Origin: Deltaproteobacteria bacterium
Lineage (GTDB): Bacteria; Desulfobacterota; DSM-4660; Desulfatiglandales; HGW-15
NCBI GenBank assembly: GCA_016930795.1
Contig: JAFGFY010000202.1
Coordinates: 1-32,013 of the forward strand
Direction: 5' to 3'
DNA length: 32,013 nucleotides
The translations under genes were made by a program, and so were the position numbers. Below the pieces are notes generated by a model that saw only the letters and a list, made by a program, of their open reading frames with translations, ran no database searches and was not told the DNA's origin. Below are positions 7,941 to 16,284 of this stretch, piece by piece (positions within the stretch are counted from its first letter, which is position 1; each line of letters begins with the position of its first letter).

Positions 7941-8843
7941 ATGTCAAATAGTCTAACAGCTGATGGAGACCAAGACGGTTTCAGGATTTTTGGATTTGAC
8001 CTCAAAAGAGATGCTTCCTGGGGCGAATATGCGACTGGAGATAAGGAGGTCTCTCAAGGATTCGAAGCTGTTGAGCCTCATTGTGATGCTGAACTCAATA
8101 CCATAGCTAGGAATGGTATCACACAGCCATACGGATCCCAGGAAATCAACAGAGAAATACTGAACATTCTCAAACTGATGTCGCACGATATCAGAGGCCC
8201 TCTCAACTCTTTGGCTGCCGGTCTTAAGCTCTTGAAAAAGGGTGTATACGGCACCATTGAAGAAGGTGTCAGCCAGGAGGTCGATGTGCTTCTTGCCATG
8301 GTCAGTGAATTGCTGGGGAGTGCTGAAGATTTCCTGGCCAAAGCCTTTTCTTTTGACGGAGGACTGGACATTTCAAGAGAGCCATTGCATTTGAAAGAGG
8401 ATGTTGTCGATCCGCTTTTGCAGGAGCTTTCCAGAGAGATTCAACAACGTGCCCTTAGAATCGAGGATAATCTGAATGCTGTTCCGTCTGACAGTCTTTT
8501 GGTACGAGGGGATCGGTTTTGGATGAGAGTTGTTCTCAGGAACCTTCTGACAAATGCCTTGAAGTACGCCTCCAAGGGGGGCAGGATAACCATTGGCTTT
8601 GAAAACCTTTGCTCCCACATCAAGATGAATGTGTTCAACACGGGTACGCCCATTCCTGAAGAATATCGCAGCGTGTTGTTCACAAAGTTTGGGCGTGTTC
8701 TTTCGAGGCAGAATCAGAACAGAGAAGGTATGGGGCTCGGACTATATCTTGTCAAAGAGATCATCCAACACCATGGAGGATGTATATGGTACGAGCCCAT
8801 GGACGATGGTTCTCTTTTTGCTTTCATCCTTCCCCATACCTAG
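7941..8843 (+). CDS. Soluble histidine kinase without sensor domain
   Basis: 300 residues with no membrane segment. After about 75 residues of unassigned N-terminus comes a HisKA-type segment with H82 in LMSHDIRGPLNSL, then an HATPase domain with the N box RNLLTNALKYAS, and the G box GMGLGLYLVKEIIQHHGG near the C-terminus. ATG 7941 has AAAGGAG 6 nt upstream; an upstream TTG at 7920 lacks such a site. It lies just before phoB-phoR in the same direction with its own Pho-type repeats, so it is probably induced by phosphate starvation. Its partner could be PhoB or an unlinked regulator; nothing in the sequence decides this. Confidence 0.85.
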   Translation: MSNSLTADGDQDGFRIFGFDLKRDASWGEYATGDKEVSQGFEAVEPHCDAELNTIARNGITQPYGSQEINREILNILKLMSHDIRGPLNSLAAGLKLLKKGVYGTIEEGVSQEVDVLLAMVSELLGSAEDFLAKAFSFDGGLDISREPLHLKEDVVDPLLQELSREIQQRALRIEDNLNAVPSDSLLVRGDRFWMRVVLRNLLTNALKYASKGGRITIGFENLCSHIKMNVFNTGTPIPEEYRSVLFTKFGRVLSRQNQNREGMGLGLYLVKEIIQHHGGCIWYEPMDDGSLFAFILPHT

Positions 8844-8927
8844 ATTTTCTATTCATTCCAGGCTTTCCGTTCCCACTGTTTTTCACTAAATGATTCTTGT
8901 CCTTTCCTCAATTCCGAACAGAACTAT

Positions 8928-8966
8928 CTAACAAAACATTTACACAACCCTAACAGAATGTTAATA
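8928..8966 (+). promoter_or_regulatory. Pho box array upstream of phoB
   Basis: Four hexamers at exact 11-nt steps: CTAACA (8928), TTTACA (8939), CTAACA (8950), TTAATA (8961). This would allow PhoB autoregulation. The 325-nt gap between the kinase and phoB otherwise holds a hairpin (8967-8994) and a 15-codon ORF (9075-9122). Confidence 0.75.
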
Positions 8967-8994
8967 TCTCAAAAATAGGCTGGGTTTTTTGAGA
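8967..8994 (+). other. Inverted repeat directly after the phoB Pho boxes
   Basis: TCTCAAAAA (8967-8975) and TTTTTGAGA (8986-8994) form a perfect 9-bp inverted repeat with a 10-nt loop, starting one base after the last Pho hexamer. It could be a protein site or a weak hairpin near the transcript start. Confidence 0.4.
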
Positions 8995-9074
8995 ATTCAT
9001 GTTGAAGTTCTCGTAGATTGCTCAATTTTCTCTATACATGCCGTTCCAGACTTTCACTGTTTGGAGGAGAGGTT

Positions 9075-9122
9075 ATGACAAGAAATCAGTCATTACCCAC
9101 GGGATGCCCCCGGGGGTTTTGA
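9075..9122 (+). CDS. Candidate 15-residue leader ORF upstream of phoB
   Basis: ATG 9075 to TGA 9120-9122 encodes MTRNQSLPTGCPRGF. It is preceded by a strong purine-rich ribosome site (GGAGGAGAGG), much better than that of phoB itself, and ends 46 nt before the phoB start. Its last codons overlap a C5G5 palindrome followed by four T. It may be a leader peptide influencing phoB translation or a chance ORF; there is no homology evidence. Confidence 0.3.
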   Translation: MTRNQSLPTGCPRGF

Positions 9123-9168
9123 CCTGTTTTGTGTTTATTCGAATGTTGATGCTGAAAGAGTGATAAAA

Positions 9169-9855
9169 ATGGCAAAAGAACGTATCCTTGTTGTGGACGA
9201 CGAAGAAGATATCCTGGAACTGGTGAGGTTCAATCTTGCCAGGGAGGGCTATGACATATTTTGTACAACATCGGGAGAGGGAGCCCTTGAGATCGCTCGG
9301 AAAGAGCATCCGGATCTACTCGTTTTGGATCTCATGCTTCCCGGAATCGACGGACTCGAAGTGGCCAAAATCCTTAAGAATGATGTCAAGACCAAGGATA
9401 TTCCCATTATCATGCTGACCGCAAAAGGGGAAGAGGCCGACATCGTTACAGGCCTGGAACTTGGCGCTGACGACTACGTAACCAAGCCTTTTAGTCCCAG
9501 GATTTTGGTGGCGAGGGTCAGGGCCTCTCTGCGAAGAAGGGTGAGAGACTTACCGGAGGAGGAGACCTCGGTAAAGATACATAACCTGGAGATACACCCG
9601 GGGAGGCGGGAAGTCCTGGTGGATGGTAAACAGGTCCAGTTGACGTTTACGGAATTCGCTTTTCTGAATTTCCTGGCAAGAAGGCCGGGGTGGGTCTTCA
9701 CTCGATTCCAGATTGTGGACGCGGTTCGAGGGGATGACTATCCAGTGACGGATCGGTCGGTGGATGTCCAGGTTGTCGGTTTAAGAAAGAAGCTGGGTCC
9801 TGCCGGAAAATACATTGAAACGGTTCGAGGTGTCGGGTACCGTTTTCAGGAGTAA
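9169..9855 (+). CDS. phoB: Phosphate regulon response regulator PhoB
   Basis: OmpR/PhoB-family transcription factor, 228 residues, close to E. coli PhoB length. The receiver domain has D10/D11, phospho-acceptor D54 in LLVLDLMLPGIDG, T in MLTAKGEEAD and K106 in YVTKPFSPR. The C-terminal winged helix (about 130-228) has LTFTEFAFLNFLARRPGWVFTR and the recognition region VTDRSVDVQVVGLRKKLG. ATG 9169 is preferred over GTG 9160 because the site AAAGAG is 8 nt away. phoR follows after 3 nt. It is expected to bind the CTAACA arrays in this window, including the one upstream of itself. Confidence 0.95.
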   Translation: MAKERILVVDDEEDILELVRFNLAREGYDIFCTTSGEGALEIARKEHPDLLVLDLMLPGIDGLEVAKILKNDVKTKDIPIIMLTAKGEEADIVTGLELGADDYVTKPFSPRILVARVRASLRRRVRDLPEEETSVKIHNLEIHPGRREVLVDGKQVQLTFTEFAFLNFLARRPGWVFTRFQIVDAVRGDDYPVTDRSVDVQVVGLRKKLGPAGKYIETVRGVGYRFQE

Positions 9856-9858
9856 CTT

Positions 9859-11649
9859 GTGGTGAAAAGAAGGAGAAGACTACTCTGGCAACTCTATCAC
9901 ACCTATCTGTTGATCATCATGATATCTTTAGGAGCAACCACCTGGTTTGCTTCAAGGACTCTAAAACAATTTTATATCCATGAAAGTGTCTCAGATCTTC
10001 AGGCGCGGGCCCGCCTTTTCGAGACCCAGATCTCTGATCATCTTTCGCCTCTGAATAGAGGTGCCATCGATCAAATATGCAAAAAAATCGGCCAACAGGT
10101 CACGACACGCATCACCATTATTCTCCCATCCGGCAAGGTCATTGGTGATTCTGAGAAAGATCCTGAGACTATGGATACCCATGTGGATCGACCCGAGGTG
10201 AGACAGGCCTTGAGGGGTCAGGTAGGGATGTCCAGAAGGTACAGCAGGACCCTGGAGGAAGATATGATGTACGTGGGAATCCCTTTAAAGAGGGGTACAG
10301 ATATCGTGGGTGTGATTCGAGCTTCTGTTTCTTTAGCTTCCATTGATGAGGCTTTGAGAAACATCGAACTAAGGATTGTAGGGGGAGGCATTGTCATCGC
10401 ATTGTTTGCAGCAATCATGAGTTTATGGGTTTCCAGACGCATAAGCCGGCCCATTGAAGAGATCAAGAAGGGAGCTGAAAGCTTTGCTCAAGGTGATTTT
10501 GAGTGCAGGCTTCCTGTCGAGAACCCGGAGGAGATAGGCAGCCTGTCGGAGACCATGAACCAGATGGCGATTGAGCTTCAAGAACGAATCCGCAAAATGA
10601 CGAAACAGCGGAATGAACTTGAGGCCGTCCTCACCAGCATGCTCGAAGGGGTCATCGCTGTAGACAATGATGAAAGAATCATCAGTATGAATCAGGCTGC
10701 GGGTGAGATGCTTCAAGCGCATCCGTCTCAAGCTCAAGGTCGGATCATACAGGAGGTCATAAGAAACGTTGATCTACAGAGGCTTGTGAGAAAAGCCCTT
10801 TCAGGCGAGGAAACAGTTGAAGAGGATGTTCTCCTCTACGCTGAAGAAGAGCGTACACTCAACGGGCACAGCACGGCCCTTTATGATGAAGACGGTCATC
10901 GGATGGGGGCGCTGCTGGTCTTGAACGATGTTACACGCCTGAGAAAATTGGAGAGCGTTCGACGGGATTTTGTAGCTAATGTTTCCCATGAAATCAAGAC
11001 CCCTATTGCAGCCATACAGGGTTTCGTGGAGACCCTGAGAACCGGGGCCATGGAAAACCGCGAGGATGCTGAGCGCTTCTTGGGTATCATTCAGAAGCAT
11101 GTGGGACGCCTCAACGCGATCATTGAGGATCTTCTTAGTCTTTCAAGAATTGAGCAGGAGGAGGAGAATCAAGAGATCATTCTATCACAAAACCGGGTGA
11201 GAGATGTCCTCTCCATGGCTATTCAGGTCTCTCAGGTTAAGGCGACTCCAAAGAATATCCGCATGACCCTCTCTTGTAGAGAGGATCTGACGGCAAAAAT
11301 TAATCCCCCGCTCCTTGAACAGGCTGTGGTGAACCTTCTTGATAACGCCATCAAGTATAGTGATGATGGAAGCACGATCCGTGTTGAGGGGAAGCAGACG
11401 GATGGAGAGATCGTCGTCACGGTTCGCGACCAGGGATGGGGTATCGAAAAGGAGCATATCCCCCGTCTGTTCGAGCGGTTTTACCGTGTGGATAAGGCGA
11501 GGAGCAGGAAACTGGGCGGGACCGGCCTGGGGCTCGCCATTGTAAAGCATGTCACTCAGGCGCACGGGGGCCGCATCACGGTTGAGAGCACACCGGGGAA
11601 AGGGAGTATCTTCAATCTGCACCTTACGGATAATGATACAGATCATTAG
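9859..11649 (+). CDS. phoR: Phosphate sensor histidine kinase PhoR
   Basis: 596-residue membrane histidine kinase, the partner of PhoB. Order: TM1 (about 12-32), a periplasmic domain (33-170), TM2 (171-191), HAMP (190-245), PAS (about 250-360), HisKA with H377 in VANVSHEIKTPIAAI, and HATPase with NLLDNAIKYS (about 492), DQGWGIEKEHIPRLFERFYR and GGTGLGLAIVKH (about 553). The long periplasmic domain is unlike E. coli PhoR (431 residues, almost none) and is typical of PhoR/PnpS in other phyla. GTG 9859 has AGGAG 6 nt upstream and follows the phoB stop by 3 nt, so the two are coupled. No terminator is seen after it. Confidence 0.93.
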   Translation: MVKRRRRLLWQLYHTYLLIIMISLGATTWFASRTLKQFYIHESVSDLQARARLFETQISDHLSPLNRGAIDQICKKIGQQVTTRITIILPSGKVIGDSEKDPETMDTHVDRPEVRQALRGQVGMSRRYSRTLEEDMMYVGIPLKRGTDIVGVIRASVSLASIDEALRNIELRIVGGGIVIALFAAIMSLWVSRRISRPIEEIKKGAESFAQGDFECRLPVENPEEIGSLSETMNQMAIELQERIRKMTKQRNELEAVLTSMLEGVIAVDNDERIISMNQAAGEMLQAHPSQAQGRIIQEVIRNVDLQRLVRKALSGEETVEEDVLLYAEEERTLNGHSTALYDEDGHRMGALLVLNDVTRLRKLESVRRDFVANVSHEIKTPIAAIQGFVETLRTGAMENREDAERFLGIIQKHVGRLNAIIEDLLSLSRIEQEEENQEIILSQNRVRDVLSMAIQVSQVKATPKNIRMTLSCREDLTAKINPPLLEQAVVNLLDNAIKYSDDGSTIRVEGKQTDGEIVVTVRDQGWGIEKEHIPRLFERFYRVDKARSRKLGGTGLGLAIVKHVTQAHGGRITVESTPGKGSIFNLHLTDNDTDH

Positions 11650-11713
11650 CCCTTCTTTTCCTTTCGACTTTCGCCTTGAGCCTTGCACCTTGCTTTTCCT
11701 ATCTCATCCAAAT

Positions 11714-11741
11714 CTAATACATCCCTAACTAAGCCCTAATA
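11714..11741 (+). promoter_or_regulatory. Distal Pho box array upstream of pstS
   Basis: CTAATA (11714), CTAACT (11725) and CTAATA (11736), exactly 11 nt apart, about 200 nt before pstS. This is the first of two arrays in the 292-nt gap between phoR and pstS. Confidence 0.6.
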
Positions 11742-11866
11742 CTCAATCCGTAGTGTTGAGCCTATCAAGAATGGAGTATTTTAAGCGTAATCTTATGATT
11801 TTATAGGGAATGCCAAAGGAAATGGGCTTTTGAAAGGAGGTGAGCGAGAATAGACGTAAACAAACC

Positions 11867-11894
11867 CTAACATAACCCTAACAAAAAGCTAACA
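11867..11894 (+). promoter_or_regulatory. Proximal Pho box array upstream of pstS
   Basis: Three perfect CTAACA copies at 11867, 11878 and 11889, with a degenerate GTAAAC one step upstream (11856). The cleanest array in the window, 47 nt before the pstS start. Between the two arrays I see a 12-nt match to the 166-bp element's end and no convincing gene. Confidence 0.85.
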
Positions 11895-11941
11895 ATCTAC
11901 AAATATGTCATATCCACTATCAATCGAATCTGGAGGAAAAA

Positions 11942-12760
11942 ATGAAAAGCAAATATTTTGGTGTTTTGGTCTTGATTATGGTTTTATATTACACGACAAA
12001 TGCGGTTTGGGCAGGGAATATTGGGATCAAGGGGTCTACTACTGTCCTTCCCATCGCCCAGAAAGTGGCGGAAGCATACATGAAAGAACATCCTGACGTA
12101 AAGATAACCATATCAGGAGGCGGCTCCGGAAATGGTATCAAGGCCCTTATCGATGGGACGACAGATATTGCCGACAGTTCCAGGTTCATCAAGGATAAGG
12201 AAGTCAAACAGGCTGTCGAGAATGGCCGATACCCTGTCCCCTTCGCGGTGGCTCACGACTGTATCGTGCCTGTGGTTCACCCCTCTAATACCATTGATGA
12301 TATCACTATGGAGCAACTCAAAGACATCTATATGGGAAAGGTCGAAAACTGGAAAGATATCGGAGGACCCGATAGACCTGTTGTGGTCATTTCCCGAGAT
12401 ACTTCTTCAGGGACGTATGAGGTCTGGCACACTAAAGTTCTGAGAGAAGAAAGGGTTTTCCCCGGCGCCCTACTACAAGCATCAAACGGTGCTGTGGTTC
12501 AGGCCGTGTCGAATAACAAAAATGCGATCGGCTACATTGGCCTGGGATATTTAGAGGAGAATGTCAAGGACCTTACGGTCAACAGGGTGCGCGGATCCGA
12601 AGAGACAACCCTTAACGGGACTTTTCCTATCAGCCGCCCCCTCTATATGTTCACATCCGGTTGGCCTGAAGGAGATGCCCTCAACTTCATTAATTATGTG
12701 ATTCATCCCCAAAAGGGGCAGAAATATGTGAGTGAGATCGGTTTTGTCCCATTGTATTAA
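11942..12760 (+). CDS. pstS: Phosphate ABC transporter substrate-binding protein PstS
   Basis: 272-residue periplasmic phosphate-binding protein. A signal peptide (about 1-24, ending NAVWA before GNIG) is followed by IKGSTTVLPIAQKVAEAY, the N-terminal phosphate-loop pattern of the short PstS family. Further ligand motifs are SGGGSGNGIKALIDG and VISRDTSSGTYEVW. It is shorter than E. coli PstS (346), as usual for this branch. GGAGG lies 5-6 nt before ATG 11942. It heads pstSCAB-phoU and follows two Pho-type arrays. A 130-nt gap with a small AGGC-AAGAA-GCCT hairpin separates it from pstC, which could make pstS transcripts more abundant than the rest. Confidence 0.95.
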   Translation: MKSKYFGVLVLIMVLYYTTNAVWAGNIGIKGSTTVLPIAQKVAEAYMKEHPDVKITISGGGSGNGIKALIDGTTDIADSSRFIKDKEVKQAVENGRYPVPFAVAHDCIVPVVHPSNTIDDITMEQLKDIYMGKVENWKDIGGPDRPVVVISRDTSSGTYEVWHTKVLREERVFPGALLQASNGAVVQAVSNNKNAIGYIGLGYLEENVKDLTVNRVRGSEETTLNGTFPISRPLYMFTSGWPEGDALNFINYVIHPQKGQKYVSEIGFVPLY

Positions 12761-12890
12761 TGGCTGAGTTATTATATTAGACGGCAAAGCTCATGAGAGG
12801 CAAGAAGCCTGCCTATCGAGGATGCCATGCCCTGTGGGAAGGTAAGCCGGAATATAGTTGGTCAACGATTTTTTTGAGGATGGAGGCCCA

Positions 12891-13802
12891 ATGAAAACAG
12901 GGTATAAAAAGGGAAAGGCTCGGCAACGAAGGGAACTGGCCATTCGCGTCGGATTTTTTTGTGTCGCCTTGGCATCCATCACGACCCTTACGCTGATTGT
13001 CGTTTTCCTGTTTATGGAAGGCCTTCCTATTTTCTCCAAGGTCTCGGTTCAAGATTTCATATTCGGGAAATACTGGTACCCGACCGACGATCCCGCGGAG
13101 TTTGGGATTCTTGCCCTCATTATCGCATCATTGACCGTGACTGCCGTCGCCTCTGCCATTTCAATCCCTCTGGGCGTGATGACGGCCCTCTATCTTGCAG
13201 AGGTTTGTTCTGCAAGGATTCGTGAGTGGGTGAAACCGATCGTAGAGCTTTTGGCAGCCCTTCCTTCGGTGGTCATCGGCTTCTTTGGAATGGTGGTGGT
13301 GGCGCCTTTTCTTCAAGATATTTTTGGCGCGGCCACCGGACTAAATCTCTTCAATGCCTCTCTGATGCTGGCCTTTATGTCTCTCCCGACGATCTGCAGC
13401 ATCTCGGAGGATGCTATCTTTAGCGTCTCAAAAGAACTCAAGGAGGCCTCTTTAGCCCTTGGGGCGACCCATTGGGAAACGATTTGGAGAGTCACTGTGC
13501 CCGCGTCCATTTCCGGGATTTCCACCGCAGTTATTCTCGGTATGTCACGGGCCATCGGAGAGACCATGGTAGTCCTGATGGTCGCAGGCGGCGCCGCCAT
13601 GATACCCGGTTCCTTGTTTGACCCTGTGAGGCCCATGCCGGCGAGTATTGCAGCGGAAATGGCCGAAGCGCCATTTAGGGATGATCATTACTACGCGCTC
13701 TTTGCCACCGGCATCGTATTGTTTCTTTTTACGCTTATTTTTAATATGGTAGCAGAGAATATCTCTCACAAATATAGGCAAGTGGGAGCAGCGACTCTCT
13801 AA
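12891..13802 (+). CDS. pstC: Phosphate ABC transporter permease PstC
   Basis: 303-residue inner-membrane permease. After a basic N-terminus (KTGYKKGKARQRREL) come six predicted membrane segments. The permease coupling loop reads EASLALGATHWETIWRVTVPAS (split by residues), with the conserved EAALALGA-type pattern, and the ISRAIGETM equivalent is MSRAIGETMVV. ATG 12891 is chosen with GGAGG at 12882-12886; a TTG at 12858 in frame lacks support. It pairs with PstA to form the channel. Confidence 0.93.
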   Translation: MKTGYKKGKARQRRELAIRVGFFCVALASITTLTLIVVFLFMEGLPIFSKVSVQDFIFGKYWYPTDDPAEFGILALIIASLTVTAVASAISIPLGVMTALYLAEVCSARIREWVKPIVELLAALPSVVIGFFGMVVVAPFLQDIFGAATGLNLFNASLMLAFMSLPTICSISEDAIFSVSKELKEASLALGATHWETIWRVTVPASISGISTAVILGMSRAIGETMVVLMVAGGAAMIPGSLFDPVRPMPASIAAEMAEAPFRDDHYYALFATGIVLFLFTLIFNMVAENISHKYRQVGAATL

Positions 13803-13840
13803 AGAAGGAAGAATTTACCGGACTCATGAGATAGCTTGAG

Positions 13841-14800
13841 ATGGAAGAATCGACCATATCAAACGATCCACTGGATTCCATATCGTCTTTGTCACCTGAA
13901 GAGGTCCAGGAGAAAGCGGAACTTGTCGCGAGCAAGTGGCCGAAATTGAATCGCCAGCGCATGATCATGCAGGGTGTCTTGTTCGGGCTCTTCAAGTTTT
14001 CAGCGGCTATCAATGCCGTTGCTTTACTGATTATTGTCTATTTCTTGGTATCAAGGGGGTGGAAGGCCATAAACTGGACATTCCTTACCCAGCCCCCTAT
14101 TGACTCCATGACAAAAGGGGGTATCCTGCCCTGCATTGTGGGGACGATTTGCCTCAGTCTGGGCTCTCTTCTAGTGGCATTTCCCATTGGGGTGGCCTCT
14201 GCCGTCTATCTCCACGAATATGCTCGTCCAGGCCGTCTGCTTCGATTGATCCGGTTAGGGATCAACAACCTTGCAGGCGTTCCCTCTATTGTCTTTGGCC
14301 TTTTCGGATTGGCTTTCTTTGTTGTCTGGCTTGAATTCGGCGTAAGTATCCTCGCGGGATCCCTGACCCTGGGGGCCATGACCTTGCCCGTAATTATCGG
14401 TGCGTCAGAGGAAGCTCTGCGTGCCGTACCCGATACTTATAGGGAAGCTTCGCTTGGATTGGGGGCCACCAAGTGGCAGACCATCTATCGCGTGGTTTTA
14501 CCATCTGCTCTACCCGGGATTCTCACTGGAGCCATTTTGGGGATCAGCCGGGCAGCCGGGGAAACCGCGCCCATCATGTTCACGGCAGCCGTATTCTACA
14601 GCCCGTCCATGCCGTCTTCTATCTTTGACGAAATCATGGCACTTCCATATCATATTTATGTCCTGGCCACTGCAGGTACAGAGATCGAGACGACAAGGCA
14701 CCTTCAGTACGGCACGGCACTTGTGTTGATTGTCCTTGTTTTAGGATTGAATCTTGTTGCCATTATCTATCGATCTTATCTTCGAAGACGCATGGGATGA
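13841..14800 (+). CDS. pstA: Phosphate ABC transporter permease PstA
   Basis: 319-residue inner-membrane permease, the second half of the Pst channel. A hydrophilic N-terminal extension of about 45 residues (acidic, MEESTISNDPLDS) precedes the first membrane segment; this is longer than in E. coli PstA. The coupling loop has YREASLGLGATKWQTIYRVVLP, one residue run broken here as REASLGLGATKWQ, followed by ISRAAGETAPIMFTA, the conserved phosphate-permease pattern. The start at 13841 has only a weak ribosome site (TTGAG adjacent), so an internal start cannot be excluded. The gap to pstC is 38 nt and to pstB 30 nt. Confidence 0.92.
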   Translation: MEESTISNDPLDSISSLSPEEVQEKAELVASKWPKLNRQRMIMQGVLFGLFKFSAAINAVALLIIVYFLVSRGWKAINWTFLTQPPIDSMTKGGILPCIVGTICLSLGSLLVAFPIGVASAVYLHEYARPGRLLRLIRLGINNLAGVPSIVFGLFGLAFFVVWLEFGVSILAGSLTLGAMTLPVIIGASEEALRAVPDTYREASLGLGATKWQTIYRVVLPSALPGILTGAILGISRAAGETAPIMFTAAVFYSPSMPSSIFDEIMALPYHIYVLATAGTEIETTRHLQYGTALVLIVLVLGLNLVAIIYRSYLRRRMG

Positions 14801-14830
14801 GAGGATGATGGGGATATACAGAGTTTGCTG

Positions 14831-15592
14831 ATGGATCGAACAAAGAAGATGAGCATAAAGAATTTTGATTTCTATTATGGGGATTTTCATGCCCTGCATG
14901 AAATCTCTCTTGATTTTATGACCCATGAGGTGACGGCCTTGATCGGCCCTTCGGGGTGTGGGAAGAGTACGCTATTGCGCTGTCTAAACCGGATGAATGA
15001 CCTTATCCCATACAGTCGTGCGGATGGAGAAATTCTATTGGATGGGCAAAATATATACGATTCCAATGTGGATGTGGTCACTCTTCGTCTTCGCGTGGGC
15101 ATGGTGTTTCAGAAACCCAACCCATTCCCCAAGACGATCTTTGAAAACGCGGCATACGGTTTACGGGTAAATGGTTTGAAAGACAAAGGGCAGATCAGGG
15201 AACGGGTAGAGAGGACGCTGCGCCAGGCCGCGCTTTGGGAAGAGGTAAAAGATCGGCTCTATGACTCTGCCCTGGGTCTGTCAGGTGGTCAGCAGCAGCG
15301 GCTGTGCATTGCTCGGGCCCTCGCTGTGAAACCCGAGATCCTTTTGATGGATGAGCCATGCTCTGCCTTGGATCCCATCGCCACTCAGAAGATCGAAGAA
15401 TTGATCCATGAACTCAAGACATCTTATACCATCATCATCGTCACCCATAATATGCAGCAAGCGGCTCGTGTATCCGACATCACTGCTTTTCTCTATCTAG
15501 GCAAACTCATTGAGATGGGAGTCACAGACACCCTGTTCACGCGGCCTCAACTCAAACAGACGGAAGATTACATCACGGGTCGATTCGGTTAG
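14831..15592 (+). CDS. pstB: Phosphate ABC transporter ATP-binding protein PstB
   Basis: 253-residue ATPase of the Pst importer. Walker A is GPSGCGKST, followed by the PstB-specific [13 protein letters not shown]; the Q-loop is [15 protein letters not shown]; the signature is [16 protein letters not shown]; Walker B is [12 protein letters not shown]; and the switch histidine is in VTHNMQQA. These match PstB more closely than other ATPases. Start choice is soft: ATG 14831 is used, with TTG 14825 and ATG 14849 as alternatives, since ribosome sites are weak at all three. phoU follows 14 nt downstream. Confidence 0.95.
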   Translation: MDRTKKMSIKNFDFYYGDFHALHEISLDFMTHEVTALIGPSGCGKSTLLRCLNRMNDLIPYSRADGEILLDGQNIYDSNVDVVTLRLRVGMVFQKPNPFPKTIFENAAYGLRVNGLKDKGQIRERVERTLRQAALWEEVKDRLYDSALGLSGGQQQRLCIARALAVKPEILLMDEPCSALDPIATQKIEELIHELKTSYTIIIVTHNMQQAARVSDITAFLYLGKLIEMGVTDTLFTRPQLKQTEDYITGRFG

Positions 15593-15606
15593 GAGGAGAA
15601 AAGTCT

Positions 15607-16284
15607 ATGGTCAGACACTTTCAGAGAGAACTGGAGCAACTAAAGAAGAGGATTTTAGCCTTAGGAGCCATGGCGGAAGAGCGTGTTCGGATGGCCATAA
15701 AGGCCATGGAAAACCGTGACGGTGAGTTGGCGGAAAGGATTATCACTACCGATTATGAGATTGATGAAGCGGAGATGGACATCGAAGAGGAGTGCCTCAA
15801 GATTCTGGCCCTGCATCAGCCGGTGGCTGTGGATCTCCGTTTCTTAAGCGCCGTGATCAAGATCAATAATGATTTGGAGAGGATTGGTGATGAGGCTGTA
15901 AACATTGCCCAACGTGTCCAAATCATTACGAGACATGAAAAACTCGGTATCCCCTTTGATTTCTCGGCCATGGCGAAAAAGGCAGAAATCATGCTTAGGA
16001 CCAGCCTGGACGCCGTTGTGAACCTCGATCTAGATTTGGCCGTCAAGGTGATTGTCTCAGATGACGAGGTGGATGTCTTTGAGAAAGAGGCCTATGATGT
16101 GATAAAAAAGGCGATTGAGACATATCCCGACAGTGTCGGCCATCTCCTCAATCTGTTCCTGGTTTCCCGTCACCTCGAACGCATTGCCGATCATGCCCAG
16201 AACATTGCCGAAGAGGTTATCTACATGATTGAGGGTGAGATTGTTCGGCATGGAAGGCTGTATTCCAAGTCTAGAAAGAAGTAG
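15607..16284 (+). CDS. phoU: Phosphate signalling protein PhoU
   Basis: 225-residue all-helical cytoplasmic protein made of two PhoU repeats. The metal-binding acidic patterns are visible: INNDLERIGDEAVNIA in repeat 1 and VSRHLERIADHAQNIAEEV in repeat 2. PhoU links Pst transport activity to PhoR and damps PhoB output when phosphate is plentiful. The site AGGAGGAG lies before ATG 15607. As last gene of the pst operon, its stop lies 14 nt inside the 3' end of the convergent minus-strand kinase gene, with no room for a separate terminator between them. Confidence 0.95.
   Translation: MVRHFQRELEQLKKRILALGAMAEERVRMAIKAMENRDGELAERIITTDYEIDEAEMDIEEECLKILALHQPVAVDLRFLSAVIKINNDLERIGDEAVNIAQRVQIITRHEKLGIPFDFSAMAKKAEIMLRTSLDAVVNLDLDLAVKVIVSDDEVDVFEKEAYDVIKKAIETYPDSVGHLLNLFLVSRHLERIADHAQNIAEEVIYMIEGEIVRHGRLYSKSRKK

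Noticed and set aside
11714-11894. Direct repeats before pstS as a CRISPR or iteron array
   Set aside because: Units are 6 nt at an 11-nt period, without spacers of CRISPR length and not near a replication gene; Pho boxes explain them.
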